A stretch of DNA of 40,331 nucleotides from a virus: the IMG/VR virus record IMGVR_UViG_3300009610_000053, positions 1 to 40,331 of that record; one strand, written 5' to 3'. How positions within the stretch are numbered: the first letter of the stretch is position 1; each line of letters starts with the position of its first letter. Under the pieces are notes generated by a model, which saw only the letters and a program-made list of their open reading frames with translations, made no database searches and was not told the DNA's origin. Below are positions 1 through 7,103 of the stretch, piece by piece. Both the position numbers and the translations under genes were made by a program.

Positions 1-306
1 GTTGGCCGAAGCAGCCAAGCCAAGCGCACCCGCCGAACCCTGCTGCTGCGTGAAGCCGATGGAACCCGACTGGGCGGCGCTGTCATTGCCGGACAACTGG
101 GTAGCGCCGAAGCTGGTATTGCCCGCCACAGCCGAGGACTGTTGGCCGGTGACACCGATCAGGGCTGCGCTGGACGCACCCGCCGACTGGGAGCCGACCT
201 GCGACTGTGCAGCGGAACCGAAGCTACCACTGGCAACGCCGAGGTCAACGGCGGCGGCAGACAGGGACAGGACGGACAGAGCAACCGCGAGAAGGAAACG
301 CTTCAT
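1..306 (-). CDS. Secreted Ser/Gly/Ala/Gln-rich protein, open at window edge
   Basis: The start at 306 is set by a strong ribosome binding site (AAGGAG, seven bases before ATG). The first 20 or so residues, MKRFLLAVALSVLSLSAAAV, form a Sec signal peptide. The rest is low complexity, made of Ser, Gly, Ala, Gln and Asn with short motifs such as GSQSAG, GNTSFG and TQQQGS, and no Cys. The frame is open for 102 codons to base 1. If the window is circular the next codon (40329-40331) is TAG, giving a complete 102-residue protein. It is the last gene before a terminator at 40289-40320 and follows another signal-peptide protein (403-1152). I do not recognise the family. It is probably exported and could be an envelope or surface component. 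Function is not inferred. Confidence 0.75.
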   Translation of the reverse strand, partial: MKRFLLAVALSVLSLSAAAVDLGVASGSFGSAAQSQVGSQSAGASSAALIGVTGQQSSAVAGNTSFGATQLSGNDSAAQSGSIGFTQQQGSAGALGLAASAN

Positions 307-337
307 GGTGAATCTCCTTGAATGGGGGGCGGGATTT

Positions 338-370
338 ATCCCTATCGGTGCCCCCAAGCCCAATAGGGAT
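338..370. repeat. 8-bp perfect inverted repeat in gene leader
   Basis: ATCCCTAT (338-345) and ATAGGGAT (363-370) are perfect inverted copies separated by 17 bases. They lie in the gap between the secreted-protein genes, upstream of the start at 306. On the plus strand the second arm runs into TTTTT, so it could act as a weak terminator for plus-strand transcripts. It could equally be an operator for the gene at 306. Confidence 0.4.
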
Positions 371-402
371 TTTTCTGGAAAGGATTTTGTGGAAAAGCTC
401 GG

Positions 403-1152
403 TCAGTTCTTGAACACTTTTGCCGACTTCCCATCGCTACCCGTGATGATAGCTTCCGGGGGGTACTGAACCGACTGTTCGCTGCGCTGCGACTGCTGGA
501 CACTGGCGGCAGCAAACTCTGACCGGATTGGCTCGGCTCCTACAAGGCCCAAAGCCTCGCAAGCATGTTGGCTGGACGGCGGGTTTTCACCCCGGCGAGC
601 GTTGCTCTCCGAAGTGCATAGCTCCCATACCATCATTGCCATGAGCTTTTCGCTGGCTTCGATGCTGCCGAGATTCCGGGCCGTCACAGCCGCTACGCCG
701 AATTTCTCAGCACGGCGAAGGCTTTGGCAGTTGCCGTCCATCTTGGGGCCACTTGCACCGAGGCTAATGCCGAAGCCACTTGCACCCGCCGCAACGGTGC
801 CGCCGCAGTAGTCACTTGAGAAGCTGACAGCCGCCGCCAATGGCACGGCGGTATTCGTGCGTACAGTGGTGTTGGTTTCACGGGGGATTTGCGTACCCTG
901 AAAGGTCAGGCTGGTAGCCTGCTGGTTTCCTTGGGTGGCCGACTGGCCCTGAGACTGGCTCTGGCCTTGGTCGGAGAAGGCTCCGGCGCTGCTGACACTG
1001 GCGGAGTCTGCTTCTGCGTTGCTGTTGGCGTTGGTATTGACGTTGTTTTCAACGGCTGGAGTGAGAGGGATGGAAACGTCAGGTGTTACGTCTTGGGCCG
1101 CTGCAATGCCCGTCAGGGACAGCAGGACGAGGGCCAGAAGGGACTTGTGCAT
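403..1152 (-). CDS. Secreted protein with Gln/Ser-rich linker and Cys-containing conserved core
   Basis: The start at 1152 is chosen over upstream in-frame codons because it has a GAGGAA ribosome binding site and begins a clear signal peptide (MHKSLLALVLLSLTGIAAAQ, predicted cut after AAA). 249 residues. After the signal comes an Asn/Ser/Gln/Gly-rich stretch (about 30-95), then a conserved-looking core with CGG, a Gly-rich GASGFGISLGASG segment and DGNCQSLRRAEKFG, then a helical part with a third and fourth Cys. From memory, signal-peptide proteins with a similar C-G-rich-D-x-x-C-x-x-x-R core occur in many phages without a known role. A sigma70-like promoter lies at 1232-1260. It is probably periplasmic or envelope-located; function unknown. 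Confidence 0.8.
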   Translation of the reverse strand: MHKSLLALVLLSLTGIAAAQDVTPDVSIPLTPAVENNVNTNANSNAEADSASVSSAGAFSDQGQSQSQGQSATQGNQQATSLTFQGTQIPRETNTTVRTNTAVPLAAAVSFSSDYCGGTVAAGASGFGISLGASGPKMDGNCQSLRRAEKFGVAAVTARNLGSIEASEKLMAMMVWELCTSESNARRGENPPSSQHACEALGLVGAEPIRSEFAAASVQQSQRSEQSVQYPPEAIITGSDGKSAKVFKN

Positions 1153-1231
1153 GGTGGAATTCCTCGGGGTCAGGGGGCGGGAGGATGATTCTGGCATGGT
1201 CGCCCCCAAGGCGCTGCCAGATCGAAACCAG

Positions 1232-1260
1232 AGCTTAACGAAGGGATTCAGGGTTGTCAA
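1232..1260 (-). promoter_or_regulatory. Sigma70-like promoter upstream of secreted-protein gene
   Basis: On the minus strand TTGACA (1255-1260) is followed after 17 bases by TAAGCT (1232-1237). The -35 is a perfect match and the -10 matches four of six. It sits 80 bases before the start at 1152 and would let the two secreted-protein genes be expressed separately from the replication genes upstream. Confidence 0.5.
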
Positions 1261-1283
1261 GCGTTATTTGACCGTTTATCGGC

Positions 1284-1778
1284 TCAGTTTCGGGGGTCTT
1301 GGCCGCCGTGACCGTTCGATTTTTCGCGTAGCTCCGTACTGGAAGGGGGTGCTGCGTATGTTTGCGGCTTCAAGTTGTCATAGGCATTCTCCAGCATCCA
1401 TCTTACGGTGTCCGGCCCCATGAAAAACACTGTGCCGCCTCTCCACTCATGAGCGGTCGGAGACCAGTAGGTAGCCTCGGGGCCGTTATGAGCATAGATA
1501 CGCCCGTCAATATAGCATAGGATATCCGTGGAGTTGCGGGCCGCTGCCATATCCCTGTGCCATTTCTTCTGTGACGGGAGTACATGAATACCATCCCGCC
1601 ACACCTTGCACTCCAGCCAAAGGGTTACACCGCCGCGCGATAAGATCAGATCAACAATACCGGGGCTGGTCAGCGGGGATTCTACATGGTCAACGTGCCA
1701 GCCGTTTTCCTCGGCCACGGCATGTATGTACCGGCGGAAGTCATTTTCATCTTTAATCTTCTTCGGCATTTTCATCAT
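1284..1778 (-). CDS. VRR-NUC / PD-(D/E)xK-type nuclease
   Basis: 164 residues. The nuclease core is visible: SPGIVDLIL with Asp43, then LWLECK with Glu56 and Lys58, then LPSQKKWH with Gln70. This D...ExK...Q order is typical of VRR-NUC and Holliday-junction-resolvase-like enzymes that cut structured DNA. The Ser-Pro-Gly before Asp43 is also usual in VRR-NUC domains. The start at 1778 overlaps the end of the primase-helicase gene by 26 bases and has a GGAG site six bases upstream; two further ATG codons follow within four residues. The context suggests it resolves replication or recombination intermediates, perhaps before packaging. The C-terminal 30 residues are polar and probably disordered. 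Confidence 0.8.
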   Translation of the reverse strand: MMKMPKKIKDENDFRRYIHAVAEENGWHVDHVESPLTSPGIVDLILSRGGVTLWLECKVWRDGIHVLPSQKKWHRDMAAARNSTDILCYIDGRIYAHNGPEATYWSPTAHEWRGGTVFFMGPDTVRWMLENAYDNLKPQTYAAPPSSTELREKSNGHGGQDPRN

Positions 1779-4041
1779 CTAACTCCATGAAAAGGGGATA
1801 TTGTTTAGCTAGGGCTTCTTCTAGTAAATCGGGGCGTATCCTTTTTGTTATCGTTACCTTTGAATCTGGCTCTCCGGGGTACTTTCCTGCGCCTATTTTA
1901 AGCAGCCTTTTCTTGACACGCTGGCGCACCATGCCTAAATCAATCAATCGGTTCTTGAAATCTCCGTCTGTGCCTATGCCACGACCTTTGGAATGATAGC
2001 GTTGGTAGTATCGCCTGAAATCAGTGTATAGATTTGCGGCTTCAATCCATTGCTCTCCCTTGAAGGTTACTACGGGGAATTGAAAGTCCTTAGTTGCCCC
2101 CTCAATCATGGTCTCATCTTCGTTCGCTTTGATGAACGTCTGCCGTACCCATTCGACAAAGGCAGCTTCCATTGAATCTGCATTGGTCAATTTCCGCTGT
2201 TCCACAAGTTCGTCTGTGACCATCGCACGGGAAAGGCTGTGCGTGATTTTTCTGGAGAGGAAAAAATACAAAATCCTTCCGAGATATTCGGGGTTGTTCG
2301 GGAGGTTCTGATTGGTCTTTCCCATGAGCGGCATAAACTTGGCCCAATAGGCGTCGTCTTTCATGTAATCATCACTAACCCTCAACACTAGAAAACGGCG
2401 ACTGTCTTGGCCTGCCGGGATAACCCAGTTTTCATTGGCCGTAAACATGAGGAAAAGGCAGTTCTTCTGTAGCCAATGTTTTACGTTCTTGTCGCTCCAG
2501 TCAATCGGGGATTCGGTAATCAGCGCCTTGAGCCTTTCAGCCTCGCCTTTATGGGCTGAGAATATGGCTTCCTCGCCCGATACGAAAATCATATCCGCCA
2601 TGCCGCCTGCATATGGCCCTAGTAAATGGTCTCGGCTAGAGACTTTCGCTGCATGGCGTTGACCGACAATCAAACGGATGATTTCACCGAATGAGGACTT
2701 GCCTGAACCTTCCTTGCCTTTCAATACCACAGCAATGCCGATAAGGTCTAGCGGCTTCTGGAACTTTTGAGCCAGCAGATCAAGCAGGAATTCATAGTGT
2801 TCTTTATTGCCGTTGCATATGACGTTTAGTGTATGGTCTAGGAAGAATTGAATCTCGCTCGGCTCGCATGGAATCGGCTTGACTGCCATGCCCTGCCATT
2901 TGTTGATATCTCCCAGTTGTTCTTGGCCGGGGTATTCCATGACCATACGGCCTTGCCGCCGGTACTTGCTTTTCAGCCAGTAATCGGCAGCGGGAACGTA
3001 CCTTTCGCCTACCATAATCGGAGGCAAGTTAGCGGCTACCAATCCCTTGAATTCTCCGAGGCTTGCCGGGGCGCAGTCTTTGTCTATCTGAATGATACGA
3101 TTACCGCCTTGCGTAGTGACCATGTAATCTTCGTTCATTTTCATGACGGTTTCATAGGCATCCTGATTAATGCCAGAATACTTAGTGTCTGAGGCTGTGT
3201 TGACTCTACCCCTTTTGCGAGCCTCGTAGATCATCCATGCCAAAGATACCTTCTTGTTTCGGTCGGCGCTAAAGGTATCCCATCTACGCTCACATTCCCC
3301 TAGCTTAAACTTCTCGCTATTCTCACTCCAAGCAATCCAGATATCTAGGTGGCCTTGGCCGGGGTCATTATCATGCAACGCCATGCCGACATTGCACCAC
3401 TCATCGTAAGGGCCTCCGGGGTCGAAGTATGTCAGGAGTTCTTTAAGGAATTCCTCTGGCGCTACGCCAGCATATTCGATTGGCTCGCCCTTTGGCTTGG
3501 GCTTCTGACCTCCTAGCGCCTCTAGCATCTTCTCAGGGATGGAACCCGGTATCCCGCCCGTATCCCATTGGTAGCGAACGCCATTGCTGACAGACGGCGG
3601 CAGCAGACAAGCGGTTTTCTTGTCAATGCCCGGTATCTTTTTCAGGAAGGAGATTTTGTCGCTTGTATAGAAGTGACAGCCACCGCCCGGAGTGATTACC
3701 CGAAGCCCGGTCATATCCGCTAGGTCAAGGCCCGCGTTCTCAAACCCGTTTACATTACCGTGCTTGTCAACGTCAATGACACCGATTCCATCCGGGCAAA
3801 CGCCGAGGATATTATATCCCGCATAAACGCCACCGGGGCCGAACCAATGCCGGATAACGTCAGGGCTATCCGTGGCACAATCAATGCCGAGGTTCTTTAT
3901 GTACCCTTTTACGTCCCGCTTCTGCGGCAGTATCTTAAAACCCATGCGAATATAGACCAACGCAGCCTCGTATATAGCACGTTCCTGCTCCATCTGGTCA
4001 ACGGATTTGAAGAAGATTAGATCAACATTAATGCCATTCAT
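1753..4041 (-). CDS. Primase-polymerase / SF3 helicase fusion
   Basis: 762 residues, read as a two-enzyme replication protein that synthesises primers and unwinds DNA. Residues 20-170 look like an archaeo-eukaryotic primase (prim-pol) domain, with IDVD supplying Asp90 and Asp92 and His123 in GCHFY. Residues about 195-280 resemble a PriCT linker (EWCNVGMALH and paired Trp motifs). Residues 400-560 are a D5/DUF5906-type superfamily 3 helicase: Walker A GKEGSGKS (442-449), Walker B-like FVSGEEA (487-492), motif C FTANEN with Asn536, and a likely arginine finger in DSRRF. The ATG at 4041 overlaps the polymerase stop (ATGA), so translation is probably coupled. Met17 is a possible alternative start, but the overlap favours 4041. 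Confidence 0.88.
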   Translation of the reverse strand: MNGINVDLIFFKSVDQMEQERAIYEAALVYIRMGFKILPQKRDVKGYIKNLGIDCATDSPDVIRHWFGPGGVYAGYNILGVCPDGIGVIDVDKHGNVNGFENAGLDLADMTGLRVITPGGGCHFYTSDKISFLKKIPGIDKKTACLLPPSVSNGVRYQWDTGGIPGSIPEKMLEALGGQKPKPKGEPIEYAGVAPEEFLKELLTYFDPGGPYDEWCNVGMALHDNDPGQGHLDIWIAWSENSEKFKLGECERRWDTFSADRNKKVSLAWMIYEARKRGRVNTASDTKYSGINQDAYETVMKMNEDYMVTTQGGNRIIQIDKDCAPASLGEFKGLVAANLPPIMVGERYVPAADYWLKSKYRRQGRMVMEYPGQEQLGDINKWQGMAVKPIPCEPSEIQFFLDHTLNVICNGNKEHYEFLLDLLAQKFQKPLDLIGIAVVLKGKEGSGKSSFGEIIRLIVGQRHAAKVSSRDHLLGPYAGGMADMIFVSGEEAIFSAHKGEAERLKALITESPIDWSDKNVKHWLQKNCLFLMFTANENWVIPAGQDSRRFLVLRVSDDYMKDDAYWAKFMPLMGKTNQNLPNNPEYLGRILYFFLSRKITHSLSRAMVTDELVEQRKLTNADSMEAAFVEWVRQTFIKANEDETMIEGATKDFQFPVVTFKGEQWIEAANLYTDFRRYYQRYHSKGRGIGTDGDFKNRLIDLGMVRQRVKKRLLKIGAGKYPGEPDSKVTITKRIRPDLLEEALAKQYPLFMELDDENAEED

Positions 4042-5831
4042 AGCCCTATGGCCTCCCCCCAGTTATTGCCTACCCCTGATAGCTCAAGGATAAGGGGAAC
4101 CCGGCACCACGGAAAACCATCACGGACGGCTTCTTCTACCCGCTTCCAGACCGGCTGCCAATCTCGCGGGACTGACATACCGTAACTATCATGCGTATTG
4201 AGTAGCAGCGTACCTTCATCGCCTAGCGCCTGTTCGATCAGAACCCAGTTACGCTTATTGATATCGGCGGCTGTCGCCTGTACTGCCAAAGCCTGTGCCT
4301 TGTGATTGCTGACACCACTGGGGAAGCGCAACCGCCGCCCCATGTAGGTCTCCAAGTATCCGAATTTATTGGTTGTCGCACGGGCGCGTCTAGCAAACTC
4401 CCGAACGCCGGGAAGGATGCGATGATAACGCGCGATTATATCCGTTGCCTCTTTGCCAGCTTTCCGATAGCGGAAAACCTCTTTACCCTTCTTGAATTCA
4501 TCCCATTCCCACGGTAGCCCTAGCTTCATGGCTACTAGACCGTCCCCGCAACCCATAATCATAGAGAGGTTTAGCTCTTTGGCATTGGGCTGTCCCGCAT
4601 AGTGCGCCTTACGCGGCAACCCGGTTAGGTCTGCAACGTACTGGTGGAAATCCATAAGCGGATTGGCCTTAAACGCGGCCAGCAAATCGGTGTTGTTTAG
4701 TAGGTGGGCGAATGTGCGTACTTCAAAAGAGTGCATATCCGCGTCCATCCATACCTGCCCTTCTTCGGGTAGGAAAATGGGCTTAATGACACTGGCAATG
4801 TCTATGTTGCGGGAGGGTATTTGTTGCAGCGCCGGTTCTGTATAGGAGAATCGGCCCGTACCTGTGCCTCCATCCTCGCCTTTCGTCTGGTGGATTTTCG
4901 GGTACACTCGGCCATTGTGCGCGTTGCTCAGGATATGCCCTCTGAGGAACGTGTCGCGGGTCTTGGTCAGGCTGCGCGTTTCAAGGATGCCAAGGGCCAG
5001 GGAATCATTGATACGACGAAGGCTGTCAGCGCCGAAGCTCGGTTCCCCTCCGGGCGTAGCAGGCAGCGGTGTACCGTCCTGTGTGAACCATACTCCGTCA
5101 ATCTGGCGGGGCTTATACAGGGCCGCAACCTGCTTCGGGGAGTCTAGATTAAAGACGCACCCGGCTTCCTCAAATAGCTTGTTTTTGTGGCGGTCAATCT
5201 CCTGTGTCAATCGGTCAACGGCAACTTGGGCCGCTTCCTCATTGACTCGGATACCCCGCATTTCAGCCCGGATAATGGTAGGCATTACCGACTGTTCAAA
5301 TTCGATTATCTTTTCTATGCCCTGCTTGGCAATCCGTTCCTCTTGGTTCTGCCAAAGGTCATGGCACAGTTCCGCGTCAGGACGCGCGTAGGGTTCGACC
5401 ATTGACTTTGGCGCTTGCCAGATTCGGCCCGCCTGTGCTGACCGGGTAGGCTTGCCCCCGAACATGGCCGCTAGCTGTTCGTATATCTCGGACTGCTTTT
5501 TACGGCCAAGGTACTTCTCTCCCTGATTGTCTAGGGAGTAGCTGATTTCATGCTCATCTAGGAGCGTGGCGCGTATGACGGTATCTTGTATCCGCTCCAG
5601 AGGGAGCCGGACACCGGCATTGTAGCTCATGCGATAGTCATAGCTGGCGTTATGCGCGACTAGGGGAATCCCCCCAGTACGGTCTAGGACTTCTAAGAAT
5701 TCCCCGGCCCCATCTACTCGCAGGTCTATGTACCGGGATTCGTGCCCGGTAATTTGCCACGATATCCCTACTGCCCTATCTATCGGGCCTAGGCCGGTGG
5801 CCTCGGTATCAACGGCGAGAATGTCAGGCAT
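4038..5831 (-). CDS. polA-like: Family A DNA polymerase with 3'-5' exonuclease domain
   Basis: 597 residues, about the size of small phage PolA enzymes. The proofreading domain is intact: Exo I DTE (Asp8, Glu10), Exo II HNASYD (Asp65), Exo III YARPD (Asp152). The polymerase part has the TGRFS thumb signature (325-329) and QQIPSRN. Motif A ends ADMHSFEVR with catalytic Asp365. Motif B is AKELNLSMIMG with Lys418. Motif C is HDS with Asp548. Motif B is unusual: Leu422 and Met426 replace the Phe/Tyr762 and Tyr766 of E. coli Pol I, and Gln414 stands where Arg754 is expected. It is the replicative polymerase by context. ATG at 5831 has a GAGG site upstream; the stop overlaps the primase start. Confidence 0.93.
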   Translation of the reverse strand: MPDILAVDTEATGLGPIDRAVGISWQITGHESRYIDLRVDGAGEFLEVLDRTGGIPLVAHNASYDYRMSYNAGVRLPLERIQDTVIRATLLDEHEISYSLDNQGEKYLGRKKQSEIYEQLAAMFGGKPTRSAQAGRIWQAPKSMVEPYARPDAELCHDLWQNQEERIAKQGIEKIIEFEQSVMPTIIRAEMRGIRVNEEAAQVAVDRLTQEIDRHKNKLFEEAGCVFNLDSPKQVAALYKPRQIDGVWFTQDGTPLPATPGGEPSFGADSLRRINDSLALGILETRSLTKTRDTFLRGHILSNAHNGRVYPKIHQTKGEDGGTGTGRFSYTEPALQQIPSRNIDIASVIKPIFLPEEGQVWMDADMHSFEVRTFAHLLNNTDLLAAFKANPLMDFHQYVADLTGLPRKAHYAGQPNAKELNLSMIMGCGDGLVAMKLGLPWEWDEFKKGKEVFRYRKAGKEATDIIARYHRILPGVREFARRARATTNKFGYLETYMGRRLRFPSGVSNHKAQALAVQATAADINKRNWVLIEQALGDEGTLLLNTHDSYGMSVPRDWQPVWKRVEEAVRDGFPWCRVPLILELSGVGNNWGEAIGL

Positions 5832-5845
5832 GTAAACCCTCGGAG

Positions 5846-5874
5846 TAAAGACCCCGCCCCATGACAGGGCGGGG
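5846..5874 (-). terminator. GC-rich hairpin with short T run before polymerase gene
   Basis: Perfect 8-bp stem (5852-5859 with 5867-5874, all G/C) with a 7-base loop, followed on the minus strand by TCTTT. It lies between the SSB-like gene and the polymerase gene. It may be a partial terminator that lowers polymerase expression relative to the SSB-like protein. Confidence 0.5.
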
Positions 5875-5882
5875 CCAGTGGT

Positions 5883-6626
5883 TTACATCACAGCCGACTC
5901 AGGCTCCGGTGCATCATCTTCGTTCGTACCATATGCCACGGCACGTTCACCGGCCCGGATGAGCTTGTAAAGGTTCTCGGCCCGGACATAGACTTCCTCG
6001 GACACGAAACCCAAGGGCTTAACGTCATAGGAGAAATACTCTCCCTTCTTGCCCTTTTCCTCCACCGCTTTCAGCTTGTAGGCTTTGGCGAAGCGGTCGC
6101 CCCGGCACATTTGCACCAAAGCGTTGAGCTTCCGGTGTACCTTGAGCTTGGAACGAGACCATGAGAAAACGGCTTCTTCCAGTTCCCCGTTTGCCTTCAC
6201 CACATAGACGAAGTTCACGGCATGGAGATTGGTCTCATGATCGTCTGGATTATCCAGCTTGAGCCGGTAATCCTCGGCCTCTACTTCGGTCGGGAACGTG
6301 CCAATGAAACCGCCGCCCGCCGCCCGCGTCTGCCACACGATATATTCCTTGCGGAAAACGATGGGAATGAACGTGATTGTATCCCCGTACAGTTCCCCGG
6401 AAAGCGTGTTGAAGATGATGCCCTGTTCCGCCCCTTCGATGAACTTGGGGTCAGACTTCTTGAGTTGCGGGGAAAGTGCCTGAAACACTTCGATGCGCGG
6501 GAGGGTGATATCATCGCTCGTTACGTCCTCCGAACCCCTGCCATTATCCGGGTTCATATAGGAGGGGCGTTCACTGGTCAGGGTGATACCCAAGTTTGCC
6601 GGTTCCAATTCTTTTGCCTTGCTCAT
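5883..6626 (-). CDS. Probable phage single-stranded DNA-binding protein
   Basis: 247 residues. The N-terminus is polar; the core starts at ITLPRIEVFQALSPQLKKSDP and continues with GAEQGIIFNTLSGELYG and a beta-rich stretch (ITFIPIVFRKEYIVW). The acidic tail EDDAPEPESAVM resembles the acidic C-termini of many phage SSBs that contact polymerase and helicase. I recall similar core sequences in phage replication modules but no experimentally fixed function, so the assignment rests on position between helicase and polymerase, beta-rich core and acidic tail. The start at 6626 has a GGAG site seven bases upstream. Hairpins lie on both sides of the gene (6647-6667 and 5852-5874). Confidence 0.65.
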   Translation of the reverse strand: MSKAKELEPANLGITLTSERPSYMNPDNGRGSEDVTSDDITLPRIEVFQALSPQLKKSDPKFIEGAEQGIIFNTLSGELYGDTITFIPIVFRKEYIVWQTRAAGGGFIGTFPTEVEAEDYRLKLDNPDDHETNLHAVNFVYVVKANGELEEAVFSWSRSKLKVHRKLNALVQMCRGDRFAKAYKLKAVEEKGKKGEYFSYDVKPLGFVSEEVYVRAENLYKLIRAGERAVAYGTNEDDAPEPESAVM

Positions 6627-6646
6627 TTCAGTTCTCCGTCAGTAAG

Positions 6647-6667
6647 GCCGGTTGAGCGCCAACCGGC
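6647..6667 (-). other. Intergenic hairpin before SSB-like gene
   Basis: GCCGGTT (6647-6653) pairs perfectly with AACCGGC (6661-6667) around a 7-base loop. No T run follows on the minus strand, so RNA processing or stability is more likely than termination. Confidence 0.4.
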
Positions 6668-6679
6668 AAGCGCCCCCGC

Positions 6680-7069
6680 TTACTTGGTGTAAATGACAGC
6701 GCGGGAAAAGGGGGTCAGTTTGAGCAACCCGTCAGGGAAGTCAAAATCGTTCTTCAACTGTTCCTTGCAGAACGCCTTGAGGGTCTGAGCATTGACCGTA
6801 GGCTGGATAAGGTCGCCGTTACCGGACGATTCCAGCCATTCGTGCAGGGCCGCTTTATCCGGGGCCGAAACGTACAGGTCGCTGGTCAGGGTGCAGCGCC
6901 CGAATCCGCCGGTCAGGCTGGTGATATCTTCTTCCGCCATAGCGGAGGGGATGAGTTCAAGGCGGAGTTCGTCATAGCGTTTCTGGAGGGGCTTCTTGGT
7001 ATCCTCCAGAGCGGTGATTTCGGAATCCAATTCCTTCATTTCTTCGATAAGGCCGGTCAGGTCATTCAT
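6680..7069 (-). CDS. Conserved-looking phage coiled-coil protein of unknown function
   Basis: 129 residues from the ATG at 7069, preferred over 7117 because it has an AAGGAAA site upstream and leaves the helicase gene (stop 7104) without overlap. Residues 1-40 are a strongly charged heptad-like coiled coil (MKELDSEITALEDTKKPLQ region). A compact domain follows, with SDLYVSAPDKAALHEWLESS and a QPTVNAQTLKAFCKEQ helix. The position between a SNF2 helicase and an SSB-like gene suggests a helper in replication or recombination. It does not look like Gam. Function not assigned. Confidence 0.75.
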   Translation of the reverse strand: MNDLTGLIEEMKELDSEITALEDTKKPLQKRYDELRLELIPSAMAEEDITSLTGGFGRCTLTSDLYVSAPDKAALHEWLESSGNGDLIQPTVNAQTLKAFCKEQLKNDFDFPDGLLKLTPFSRAVIYTK

Positions 7070-7103
7070 GGGGCGGTTTCCTTGGTGGGGTGGCGGATTC
7101 AGC

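Noticed and set aside
2-469. 155-codon plus-strand frame at the left edge
   Set aside because: It is antisense to the secreted-protein gene starting at 306, which has a signal peptide and a strong ribosome binding site.
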